Of a DNA stretch of 9,396 nt, positions 1 through 6,309 are shown in pieces (within the stretch, counting starts at the first letter, position 1; each line of letters starts with the position of its first letter). Made by a program: the position numbers and the translations under genes. This stretch comes from an uncultured Eubacteriales bacterium (GTDB lineage Bacteria > Bacillota > Clostridia > Monoglobales > UMGS1388): assembly GCA_900551345.1 (NCBI GenBank), contig URVP01000050.1, forward strand, positions 1 through 9,396. The letters are read 5' to 3'. Under the pieces are notes generated by a model. It ran no database searches, had not been told where the DNA came from, and saw only the letters and a program-made list of their open reading frames with translations.

Positions 1-1335
1 ATCGTATTCCTCTAAATCTTCAAGACCGATTTCCACTCCGTTTTTAACAATGCTGAATGTGAGTGCTGCATCTTCGGGGTCAAGTTTAAGGGAGGGGTTG
101 GTACCCTTGTCCATTATCTTGTGTCCGCTGAGAGATACTTCGTCTACAACATAGTTAACATACTTTGTCATGAATACAAGGTCATATACATCGTCTTTGT
201 CAATGTCAACAAGTGTTACATATCCGCTTGTAAGAACTTCAAGCATGTTTTCTGCTGCGTATTCTTCATCGCTTGTTGCCACACCGTTGTAGAAGATTGA
301 TGCGTCGCCTGCAATTGTGAGTTTCTGTGTTGTTTTGTCTGTTTCTTTGTTCTTCCAGTATTTGAGGATCTTCTCTTCTTCAGCTTCTCCTTCGATAGAT
401 GAAAGGTTTTCAGCTGCGATTTTGATTTCTGTCATCTTGTTTGTGTTGGGACGAACAAGAATAAGAGTCTTGTCAGAGCTTGCTTTTGGCTGGGTGTAGT
501 AGTATACTACATTGTAGCCAAGATACTGTCTGCTTACGGTTTCGCCTGTCTTAAAGATAGAAGCTTCGCCGCTTTCTGCTTCGGTAATCTGTACTTCGTC
601 GTCTTTAAGTGAAGATTCACCTGTAAGTGAAGACTGATTTGTAGCTGTTACCTGGCCGTACTCTTCGTATACGCCGAGTACATCTTCAAGAAGAGTTTCG
701 TCAACTACTTCATAAAGTTCGTTAGAACCGTAGCTTACCTTTTTCATCATGTTGATGGTAAGTGCGTTGTATGCAAGCTGAGAAACAACGCCTCTTGTTA
801 TTGCCTGATTCGCAGAATAAGAAATGCCTCTTGTAAGACCGTTCTGTGCTGCTGTTACAAGGTAACCGGAGGGGAACCCGCCGTTGTCAAGAGCAGAAGG
901 CTCGTATCCGAGTACTCTGATAAGAACTGTTACTGCTTCTGCAAAAGTGATGTTGTCATCAGGTCTGAAATTGCCTGTGTCATCACCGATTACATATCCT
1001 TTAGAGTCTGCAACGCTGATAAATCCTGTTGCCCAGTGATTTGCAACTACATCAGGATATCTTGTTGAGTTTTGTCCGTTTGCAACTTCTGTAAGACCTG
1101 CAAGTGCTACTGCGATCTTTGCAAATTCTGATCTTCTGAGTGAATCGTCAGGTCTGAAGTTACCTGATTCTGCATCGCCTACCATAATGCCGAGTGCACC
1201 GAGAAGGTATGCAGCTTCTTCATATTCAGTGCCGGCTACATCGTCTGCAATTGTGTTTGCATATGATGTGAACGGTACCATTAAGCTAAGCACGAGTGTA
1301 AAAATTACTGCCAATGCTGTAAGCCTTTTTTTCAT
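1..1335 (-). CDS. SLH-domain surface protein, partial (C-terminus beyond left edge)
   Basis: The minus frame is open for 445 codons from an ATG at 1335 to the window edge, so the C-terminus is missing. Residues 1-26 form a signal peptide: a KKR start, a hydrophobic core, and likely cleavage after SYA. Three S-layer-homology repeats follow, at about 37-84, 94-144 and 150-198. The middle one is canonical (YPDVVANHWA, then GNFRPDDNITFAEAV). SLH triplets normally hold exported proteins to secondary cell-wall polymers, so a wall-attached surface protein is inferred. The rest is an acidic, beta-rich region without a recognised enzyme motif; residues 371-400 (GYVTLVDIDKDD onward) resemble segments of other clostridial SLH proteins. 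The start is supported by GGAGG at 1346-1350, 10 nt upstream. It diverges from the SLH gene at 1599. SLH assignment is secure; the role (S-layer subunit or wall-bound accessory protein) is not. Confidence 0.9.
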   Translation of the reverse strand, partial: MKKRLTALAVIFTLVLSLMVPFTSYANTIADDVAGTEYEEAAYLLGALGIMVGDAESGNFRPDDSLRRSEFAKIAVALAGLTEVANGQNSTRYPDVVANHWATGFISVADSKGYVIGDDTGNFRPDDNITFAEAVTVLIRVLGYEPSALDNGGFPSGYLVTAAQNGLTRGISYSANQAITRGVVSQLAYNALTINMMKKVSYGSNELYEVVDETLLEDVLGVYEEYGQVTATNQSSLTGESSLKDDEVQITEAESGEASIFKTGETVSRQYLGYNVVYYYTQPKASSDKTLILVRPNTNKMTEIKIAAENLSSIEGEAEEEKILKYWKNKETDKTTQKLTIAGDASIFYNGVATSDEEYAAENMLEVLTSGYVTLVDIDKDDVYDLVFMTKYVNYVVDEVSLSGHKIMDKGTNPSLKLDPEDAALTFSIVKNGVEIGLEDLEEYD

Positions 1336-1373
1336 AGGTTTGTTTCCTCCTTAATATAGTATTATTTTGTTTG

Positions 1374-1378
1374 CCTCC
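1374..1378 (-). promoter_or_regulatory. Extra Shine-Dalgarno-like site in the SLH leader
   Basis: Read on the minus strand, the leader contains TAGGAGG (GGAGG at 1378-1374) 28 nt upstream of the functional GGAGG (1350-1346). No ATG, GTG or TTG follows it at a usable distance, so it does not start a gene. It would lie near the 5' end of the predicted mRNA. A ribosome standby or mRNA-stabilising role is possible but only inferred. Confidence 0.4.
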
Positions 1379-1391
1379 TATATGGCGTACA

Positions 1392-1427
1392 GTTAACATA
1401 ATCGACAGATGATGTTGTTATGTCAAC
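1392..1427. promoter_or_regulatory. Imperfect inverted repeat over the leftward promoter (operator candidate)
   Basis: The left arm GTTAACATAA (1392-1401) and the right arm TTATGTCAAC (1418-1427, reverse complement GTTGACATAA) match at 9 of 10 positions around a 16-nt centre. The right arm contains the -35 and the left arm overlaps the -10 of the promoter proposed for the leftward SLH gene. A regulator bound here would be expected to block transcription. No regulator family is recognised from the site. Confidence 0.4.
1398..1426 (-). promoter_or_regulatory. Candidate sigma-A promoter for the leftward SLH gene
   Basis: On the minus strand a perfect -35 TTGACA (1426-1421) is followed, after 17 nt, by GATTAT (1403-1398), which matches the -10 consensus at 4 of 6 positions. 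The predicted start near 1391 would give a leader of about 55 nt. The -10 is weak, and TATGTT (1400-1395) is an alternative with a spacer of about 20 nt. Confidence 0.5.
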
Positions 1428-1485
1428 CACAGGTCACATTCTATAACATATTGCGACATAAATCAACCCTAAATTTTTTCCATTA

Positions 1486-1525
1486 TTGCAAAAATGTAAC
1501 AAGTGTTGCAACTTTGTAACAACAG
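1486..1525. repeat. Two tandem 20-bp repeats upstream of the rightward SLH promoter
   Basis: TTGCAAAAATGTAACAAGTG (1486-1505) is followed at once by TTGCAACTTTGTAACAACAG (1506-1525). They agree at 15 of 20 positions: TTGCAA and TGTAACAA are identical and the difference lies in the spacers. The 20-bp period is close to two helical turns, and the pair ends directly at the predicted -35. This is the geometry of an activator site. The second unit starts inside a GTTGCAAC palindrome (1505-1512). Confidence 0.55.
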
Positions 1526-1530
1526 TTGTT
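1518..1530. promoter_or_regulatory. Perfect 6-1-6 inverted repeat overlapping the -35 (operator candidate)
   Basis: AACAAC-A-GTTGTT is a perfect dyad whose right arm covers most of the predicted -35 hexamer (1526-1531) of the gene at 1599. Such placement is typical of a repressor operator. It shares bases with the second 20-bp tandem repeat, so the two elements may be parts of one site. No binding protein is identifiable from the window. Confidence 0.4.
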
Positions 1531-1554
1531 TTTTGTTTTGATTTGTGATATAAT
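1526..1554 (+). promoter_or_regulatory. Extended -10 sigma-A promoter for the rightward SLH gene
   Basis: TTGTTT (1526-1531), a 17-nt spacer and a perfect TATAAT (1549-1554) preceded by TG at 1546-1547 form a strong extended -10 promoter. Transcription should begin near 1561, giving a leader of about 38 nt that ends in GGGAGGAG (1587-1594) before the ATG at 1599. Confidence 0.75.
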
Positions 1555-1598
1555 CAAAAAAAAGAATCTACATTATATATCCGAAAGGGAGGAGAAAA

Positions 1599-3407
1599 AT
1601 GAGAACTAAAAGCTTTATTGCAGTTATGCTTGTAGTTTTACTTGCATTTGGCAGTCTGACAAGCCTTGCTGCGTCAACATTCAGCGATGTACCTGATGAC
1701 CATTGGGCTAAAGATTACATAGAAGAGATGTATTCCATAGGTCTCGTGACGGGGTACCCCGACGGAACTTTCGGTCCCGGAAATGCTGTAAGCAAGTGGG
1801 AATCTCTTATTCTTGCTTCAAGAGTACTCGGTTTTAACGATGAAGAGAATAAAGAATATATTGATATGGCAGCAGATAAGTATATGTCAAAGCTTGCCTC
1901 CTACAATGTTAACAACAAAGAAGAACTTTGTTATCTTATGTACTGGGGTGTTTTAACAGAATCTGATCTTGCTGATTATTTGAGCGAAGATAAGAAAAAT
2001 TCACCCGAACTCAGATACGAAGCCGCAATTCTTCTTACTAAAGTTATGGGTGGAGAAGCAGAGGCGCTTAACCAGTCATCAGTGGTTATAGAATATGATG
2101 ATGCTGCGGATATTCCTACAGCGGCAAAGCCTTATGTTTCATATATAACCAAGCTTAAGGTTATGCAGGGAACAGGTAATAACAAGTTCGACCCGCTTAT
2201 GCAGGTTTCAAGAGCACAGATGTCTACCATGATGTATAACACAATGCGTGCAATGAACATGGAAACAGAGTTTGTTACTGTTCAGTCTGTAGTAGCATCA
2301 CAGAAGCAGATTACCGCTTATGATTCAGAAGGTAATTCCCATAAATTTAATACTCAGGATACAACCATTTACCGTGCTGACGGTGCTCCTGCGACCATCA
2401 GTGACATAAAATCCGGCACTCTTATCAGACTCAGCATCCAAAATGATACAATCCGTCTGGTTGAATGGAGTTCCGATTCAGTCGAAAAGACCGCTTCCGG
2501 TAAGGTTGTTTCGTCATCAGCTGCGGGCGGCGGCGAGATTAAAATTGCTGTACTTAACGAAGACGGCACTACTACCAATAAGACTTTTAATGTTGTTTCC
2601 ACCGCATCCGTATCTCTTAACGGCGATTCTGTAGGTCTTTCTCAGATTAAAACCACTCACTATGCAACCGTATACTATACCGGTGAAAACAATGTCTACA
2701 AGATAGAACTTGAAAATATGAATACAACTGTTAATGGTACTTTTGTAAGTTACACCGTTGACCCTAATACCATAACAATCAGCCTTTCAAACGGCACCGA
2801 GCAAACTTACTCAATGCTTGATGATGTGGGGGTAGTCAGAAATAACCTTAACGCTTCCATGTACGATATTGCAAAAGGCGATAAACTTATGCTTGTGTTG
2901 GAATATCATCAAGTCAAATCAATAGAAGCTACAAGCGTTGACCAGACAATTGAAGGCACTATCAAAGAGCTTACTTTCGGTGATACAAACTACATCACTG
3001 TTAAACTCAGCGATTCTTCTACAGAAAAAATAGTGATAACCGAGTCTACTCAGGTATTTATCGATGATGCATCTTCAAATATGTATGCTTTAAGACCGGG
3101 TGCTCAGGTGAAAATTACTACAAAGAGTGCAAATGCCGATAAGATATACTCTTATGCGGTTGTAGCACCATCACAGATTGTTGGCGTTGTAACTGCGGTT
3201 AACCCCACTTACAATATTGTTACTCTTACCAATTCAGAAACAGGACTTGACCAGCAGGTTGTTATTAAGAGTAATTGTACCATTATAGATAATTCCAACT
3301 CTGGCATCAATTCTCTGAGCAAGCTTAAACCAGGATATCAGGTGCTGGTTCTTGGTACAATGAGCAATGGTGCTTATCTTGTAAATACTCTTATAGTAAC
3401 TAAGTAA
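1599..3407 (+). CDS. Secreted SLH-domain protein with about five tandem beta-rich repeats
   Basis: This 602-residue exported protein begins with a signal peptide (1-26, likely cut after LAA or LAAS). A clear SLH repeat lies at 27-75 (TFSDVPDDHWAKDYI, then GYPDGTFGPGNAVSKWE). A degenerate second is at about 88-150 and a third at about 165-218 (DPLMQVSRAQM). From about 226 to the end I see five units of 73-80 residues. Units two to five open with a Gly-hydrophobic pair at G301, G380, G453 and G529. All five contain an L/I-x-x-I/L-K/R/A-x-G turn near 267-273, 347-353, 421-427, 495-501 and 573-579, with unit two lacking the Gly. They resemble small beta-barrel or DUF5666-like modules; the fold is inferred. 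Wall attachment through SLH is likely. The start has GGGAGGAG just upstream. It diverges from another SLH gene and is followed 72 bp later by a lipoprotein gene, perhaps co-transcribed. Confidence 0.93.
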   Translation: MRTKSFIAVMLVVLLAFGSLTSLAASTFSDVPDDHWAKDYIEEMYSIGLVTGYPDGTFGPGNAVSKWESLILASRVLGFNDEENKEYIDMAADKYMSKLASYNVNNKEELCYLMYWGVLTESDLADYLSEDKKNSPELRYEAAILLTKVMGGEAEALNQSSVVIEYDDAADIPTAAKPYVSYITKLKVMQGTGNNKFDPLMQVSRAQMSTMMYNTMRAMNMETEFVTVQSVVASQKQITAYDSEGNSHKFNTQDTTIYRADGAPATISDIKSGTLIRLSIQNDTIRLVEWSSDSVEKTASGKVVSSSAAGGGEIKIAVLNEDGTTTNKTFNVVSTASVSLNGDSVGLSQIKTTHYATVYYTGENNVYKIELENMNTTVNGTFVSYTVDPNTITISLSNGTEQTYSMLDDVGVVRNNLNASMYDIAKGDKLMLVLEYHQVKSIEATSVDQTIEGTIKELTFGDTNYITVKLSDSSTEKIVITESTQVFIDDASSNMYALRPGAQVKITTKSANADKIYSYAVVAPSQIVGVVTAVNPTYNIVTLTNSETGLDQQVVIKSNCTIIDNSNSGINSLSKLKPGYQVLVLGTMSNGAYLVNTLIVTK

Positions 3408-3479
3408 AAGCTAAATTTAATTCCGTAACAGACGGTATTTTTGAGTAAACATTTAAATTATCTAAGGAATGATATAAAC

Positions 3480-4025
3480 ATGAGAAAATTTCTATCCATA
3501 ATGCTGCTCCTTTCCTGTTTTGCACTGCTGTTTACCGCTTGCGGCGATAAACAGGCAAAAGAGGGGGAGGGGCTATCGGTAACCTTTAATAATGAACAGG
3601 GAGAAATACCCAAACAAACTGAGCCGCTTGAACCTCTTAATGAAGCACTTGAAAAAGAAGAAATCGAGTTTGAAGGCGATACTTACGGAGCTATTATAAA
3701 CAATGCCTCTGCGTCGGATATAGATGCAAAGGATATTGAAACATTTGATTATGAAAACGGATCGGATACTATAGTGGTTATGCCCTATTATGAAGGTTCC
3801 AAAATCAGGATAGAATCAGTAACCTTTGATGCGGAGCAAAGTATTATTAAACCCGTTGATACACTTTTTGAATCCGTGTCTACCGAAGATTACGCACTTG
3901 TATTAACCGTAAATCGACCGGAAGGGGCAATGCCTCAGCTCAGAATTACAGTTGAATATGATGATGTAGTCTACAGCAATCTTATTAAAAATCAGCCTGA
4001 TTCAGACATAGAATATATAAGATAA
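3480..4025 (+). CDS. Small acidic lipoprotein of unknown function
   Basis: The protein is 181 residues with a lipoprotein signal: MRKF, a hydrophobic stretch, then LLFTAC with Cys21 as the lipidation site, so it should sit on the outer face of the membrane. The mature part starts with a polar, Glu-rich linker (about 22-65). A compact domain of about 115 residues with alternating beta-type segments follows (DTIVVMPYYEGSKIRIESV; LRITVEYDDVVYSNL). No family is recognised. A longer reading from TTG at 3441 is possible, but it would put 13 polar residues before the signal and has no good ribosome site. The ATG at 3480 has AAGGA at 3464-3468. With the SLH gene 72 bp upstream and no strong terminator between, the two are probably one transcription unit, ending at the hairpin at 4035. 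Confidence 0.85.
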   Translation: MRKFLSIMLLLSCFALLFTACGDKQAKEGEGLSVTFNNEQGEIPKQTEPLEPLNEALEKEEIEFEGDTYGAIINNASASDIDAKDIETFDYENGSDTIVVMPYYEGSKIRIESVTFDAEQSIIKPVDTLFESVSTEDYALVLTVNRPEGAMPQLRITVEYDDVVYSNLIKNQPDSDIEYIR

Positions 4026-4034
4026 AATATAAGA

Positions 4035-4079
4035 CGGCAGCAAAGTTGATTTCAAAAATCATTTTGCTGCCGCTTTTTT
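4035..4079 (+). terminator. Strong intrinsic terminator after the lipoprotein gene
   Basis: CGGCAGCAAA (4035-4044) pairs with TTTGCTGCCG (4063-4072). Above a small bulge, TGATTT pairs with AAATCA, leaving a CAA loop. A TTTTTT run (4074-4079) follows. It closes the SLH-lipoprotein unit. Confidence 0.9.
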
Positions 4080-4093
4080 CGTATTATATGTTA

Positions 4094-4147
4094 TTTACAG
4101 TTGACTGGAATGAAGAATTGAACATGGCTACAATAACTGCTAAATGA
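4094..4147 (+). pseudogene. 3'-end remnant of a copper-amine-oxidase-N-like gene
   Basis: This short stretch reads FTVDWNEELNMATITAK and stop (TGA at 4145-4147). It matches the very end of the intact gene at 4184-5587 (FAVDWNEELNMATIIAK). By direct comparison 48 of 52 bases agree between 4094-4145 and 5534-5585, with no gaps. Similarity stops upstream of 4094, 15 bp after the U-run of the preceding terminator. The rest of a former gene is therefore missing. The simplest reading is a tandem paralogue that was deleted except for its last 17 codons. An ATG at 4088 opens a 19-codon frame into it, but no ribosome site is seen, so expression is unlikely. Confidence 0.8.
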
Positions 4148-4183
4148 GTGTTCTTAAGAATTAAGCATTAGGAGGTTATAATT

Positions 4184-5587
4184 ATGAAAAAAACATTGTC
4201 TGTCGTACTTTCTTTAACCATTGCATTGATATACACCTTGTCTGTGTTTGCAGAAGTTTCACCTACTGCAATAGAAGTTTCTGACTATTCTATGGATTCA
4301 CCAAAACAATACCTTAATCATATAGAAGAAACAGATGAAATAAGATATGATATATATACATCTCAAATAAATGGAACAGAGTATGTAGTTTTTCAGAAAG
4401 AATATAGTAAGTATTTTCATACCAGGCCACTAAACCTGGAAGAACAAGCAGCTCATGGTACAATTGTATATGATATGGTAAAAGCGGGGGACTGTTATCT
4501 TGCCAGGCAATCATCAGCTGATAACGCACCGATTTATATCCGAACCAACACTTTAAAATTGCTTGACGAAAACTTTAATGTACTGAAAACATATGATTTT
4601 TCTAACATTAATACAGAAGAAAAAATCCGGGATTTTCCTTTTATAATCGACATGGGCTACTGGGATGGTAAATATTACTGTACATATACACACTACTGTG
4701 AACCTGTAATAGATGAAGATGGGCAGGTGGAATATGTACCTTATTTAGGAACTAAAGCGTATTTTCCTTCATATGTAGTGTATGTATATACTACCGTTGT
4801 TTCAGAGGATATGGAAAACTGGACCGTAATAGATGAAGGTACAGAGAGGAATATTGATATTATACCCAGAGAGAATTCTTCGGTAGCTATGCTTAAAGAC
4901 AGTGTGTCATTCGACAGGGAAACTTTTTATGATATCAATTATGAACAGGATGTGCAGCTGACATATTTAAAAAAGTTCGGAGACTGGTTTGTAAAACGAG
5001 ATGCAGCAGGGGATATATATTTATCCAATGATAATGTGTATTTTGTGAAAATAAATATGCAGTCATATGTTGCTGGCCATGGGAATCAATACATTGTAAG
5101 ATTGTTATATGAAGCCGGAGATAATATAGTTATTGAGGTTGGCGAGTTAGAGGACTTAGATTCATCCATGCACGATTATTACCATCGGGCATATGTACCC
5201 AAGGCCGAAGTATATGCGCAGCTGAATGCAATGAAGGAAGCATACTATGTTAATCTTGACGGAACAGTTCTCGGTTTTGAGCAGCCGCCGGTAGTAGAAA
5301 ATGACAGAACACTGGTACCCATGAGATTTCTGTTTGAACAGATAGGAGCACAGGTGGAATGGGATGAAAATACACAAACGGCAACAGCCACCCGAAACGG
5401 TGACAGTGTAACATTTGGAATAAACAGTCTGTCGGCAGAGGTAAACGGTCAGGCAGTACAAACTGATGTGGCGCCCAAACTTATAGGTGATAAAACATAT
5501 GTACCTCTTAGATTCCTGTCTGAAAATCTGGGCTTTGCAGTAGACTGGAACGAAGAATTGAACATGGCTACAATAATTGCTAAATAG
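4184..5587 (+). CDS. Secreted protein with C-terminal copper-amine-oxidase-N-like domain
   Basis: The protein is 467 residues. A signal peptide spans 1-23 (KK start, hydrophobic core, VFA before the cut). Residues 24-350 are rich in Tyr, Asp and beta-type segments and match no family I know; stretches such as GYWDGKYYCTYTHYCE and YTTVVSEDMENWTVIDEG hint at a beta-propeller-like or sugar-binding fold, but this is only an impression. Residues 356-467 are a copper amine oxidase N-terminal-like domain (PF07833 type), shown by the paired motifs RTLVPMRFLFEQIGAQVEWD (375-394) and KTYVPLRFLSENLGFAVDW (437-455). In Bacillota this domain occurs in secreted wall proteins and does not imply amine oxidase activity. 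AGGAGG (4170-4175) lies 8 nt before the ATG. A promoter is not obvious. The last codons are copied upstream at 4094-4147. Confidence 0.9.
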   Translation: MKKTLSVVLSLTIALIYTLSVFAEVSPTAIEVSDYSMDSPKQYLNHIEETDEIRYDIYTSQINGTEYVVFQKEYSKYFHTRPLNLEEQAAHGTIVYDMVKAGDCYLARQSSADNAPIYIRTNTLKLLDENFNVLKTYDFSNINTEEKIRDFPFIIDMGYWDGKYYCTYTHYCEPVIDEDGQVEYVPYLGTKAYFPSYVVYVYTTVVSEDMENWTVIDEGTERNIDIIPRENSSVAMLKDSVSFDRETFYDINYEQDVQLTYLKKFGDWFVKRDAAGDIYLSNDNVYFVKINMQSYVAGHGNQYIVRLLYEAGDNIVIEVGELEDLDSSMHDYYHRAYVPKAEVYAQLNAMKEAYYVNLDGTVLGFEQPPVVENDRTLVPMRFLFEQIGAQVEWDENTQTATATRNGDSVTFGINSLSAEVNGQAVQTDVAPKLIGDKTYVPLRFLSENLGFAVDWNEELNMATIIAK

Positions 5588-5605
5588 TATTTAAGACATG
5601 AAAAG

Positions 5606-5651
5606 GGCAGAAGCGCCGATTATTATTAGTCGGTTTCTTCTGCCTATTTTT
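5606..5651 (+). terminator. Intrinsic terminator between convergent genes, possibly bidirectional
   Basis: GGCAGAAG (5606-5613) pairs with CTTCTGCC (5637-5644), and an inner CCGA pairs with TCGG around an AT-rich loop. TATTTTT follows on the plus strand. On the minus strand the same hairpin is followed by CTTTT (5605-5601), just after the stop of the QueG-like gene at 5656. It can therefore end the plus-strand gene and, more weakly, the minus-strand unit. Confidence 0.8.
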
Positions 5652-5655
5652 GCGG

Positions 5656-6309
5656 TTATGATTGGGGATTTTTAAATTTGGGGCATTTGGCTATGCATAT
5701 GCCGCACACGCTGCCCCGTCCGATATACTGATATTGTTTTTTCATATGATTACTGCATGCTGCGGCGTCAAAAATTTCACTTCGCGCCATGCCCTCTTTG
5801 TAATTAACTCCTCTTATTGCCATGGCAGGACAGGCGTCACGGCATATTGTGCACTCGCCGCAGTCTTTGTCTATGGGTCTGCCCGTATCAAAGGGCATAT
5901 CTGTAAGAATTGTTCCCAGTCTTACGGCAGGACCGTATTTTTCCGATATGAAAAGGGCACTTTTTCCTATGTAGCCGAGACCTGCAAGGCGAGCCGCCTG
6001 CTTGTGGGAAAAATATCCCCTGTACTCTCCTGTAGACTGAGAAGCACCTACGCATAAATATCTGTACCCCTGTTTGCCTATTTCCAAGCCGCACCTTAAA
6101 AGTACATGGTCAATAAATGCGTTGACCGTTCTGTAATGATGGAAATATTCAAAAGTAGGCTGTTTGTCTATTTTTGAGATAACATATCTTGACAGTGGAA
6201 TTACTATAGATATTGCATAGGGCAGCTCGTTATCTACTTTAGAAAAACCTGCTTCATCAACTGACATGGATTTAAGCAGGTTAATTATAAGCTTGTTGTT
6301 TTCATTCAT
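5656..6309 (-). CDS. Short QueG-like double [4Fe-4S] cluster protein
   Basis: The protein has 217 residues and resembles the core of epoxyqueuosine reductase QueG (a cobalamin- and Fe-S-dependent tRNA-modification enzyme of about 380 residues), but it lacks the C-terminal HEAT-like tail. HKQAARLAGLGYIGKSALF (102-120) is the typical family segment. C150, C153, C156 and C160 (CGECTICRDACP), then C185 and C202, C205, C209 (CGICIAKCP), supply ligands for two ferredoxin-like clusters. The Asp that QueG carries shortly before the AGLG motif (DTGP-type) is not visible; the segment reads STGEYRGYF. I therefore expect a relative with another reductase or electron-transfer role rather than true QueG. 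Its ATG lies inside the end of the upstream gene (8-nt overlap), with AAAGGA at 6326-6321, so translation is probably coupled. Confidence 0.85.
   Translation of the reverse strand: MNENNKLIINLLKSMSVDEAGFSKVDNELPYAISIVIPLSRYVISKIDKQPTFEYFHHYRTVNAFIDHVLLRCGLEIGKQGYRYLCVGASQSTGEYRGYFSHKQAARLAGLGYIGKSALFISEKYGPAVRLGTILTDMPFDTGRPIDKDCGECTICRDACPAMAIRGVNYKEGMARSEIFDAAACSNHMKKQYQYIGRGSVCGICIAKCPKFKNPQS

Noticed and set aside
3433..3442. Hairpin near CCGT-AACAG-ACGG followed by several T as a terminator between the SLH and lipoprotein genes
   Set aside because: The stem is only 4 bp, too weak to stop transcription reliably, so the two genes are treated as probably co-transcribed.
3441..3479. TTG start for the lipoprotein gene
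   Set aside because: It would put 13 polar residues ahead of a good lipoprotein signal peptide and lacks a ribosome site; ATG at 3480 is preceded by AAGGA.
4064..4092. Promoter TTGCTG-N17-TATGTT for the gene at 4184
   Set aside because: The -35 lies inside the right arm of the terminator and both hexamers are weak; no convincing promoter could be named for this gene.
4151..4160. TTCTTAAGAA palindrome before the gene at 4184
   Set aside because: A single 10-bp AT-rich palindrome with no paired promoter is easily explained by chance.
5662..6057. Plus-strand frame of 131 codons opposite the QueG-like gene
   Set aside because: The minus-strand protein has conserved cysteine motifs across the same bases, so the opposite frame is a by-product.
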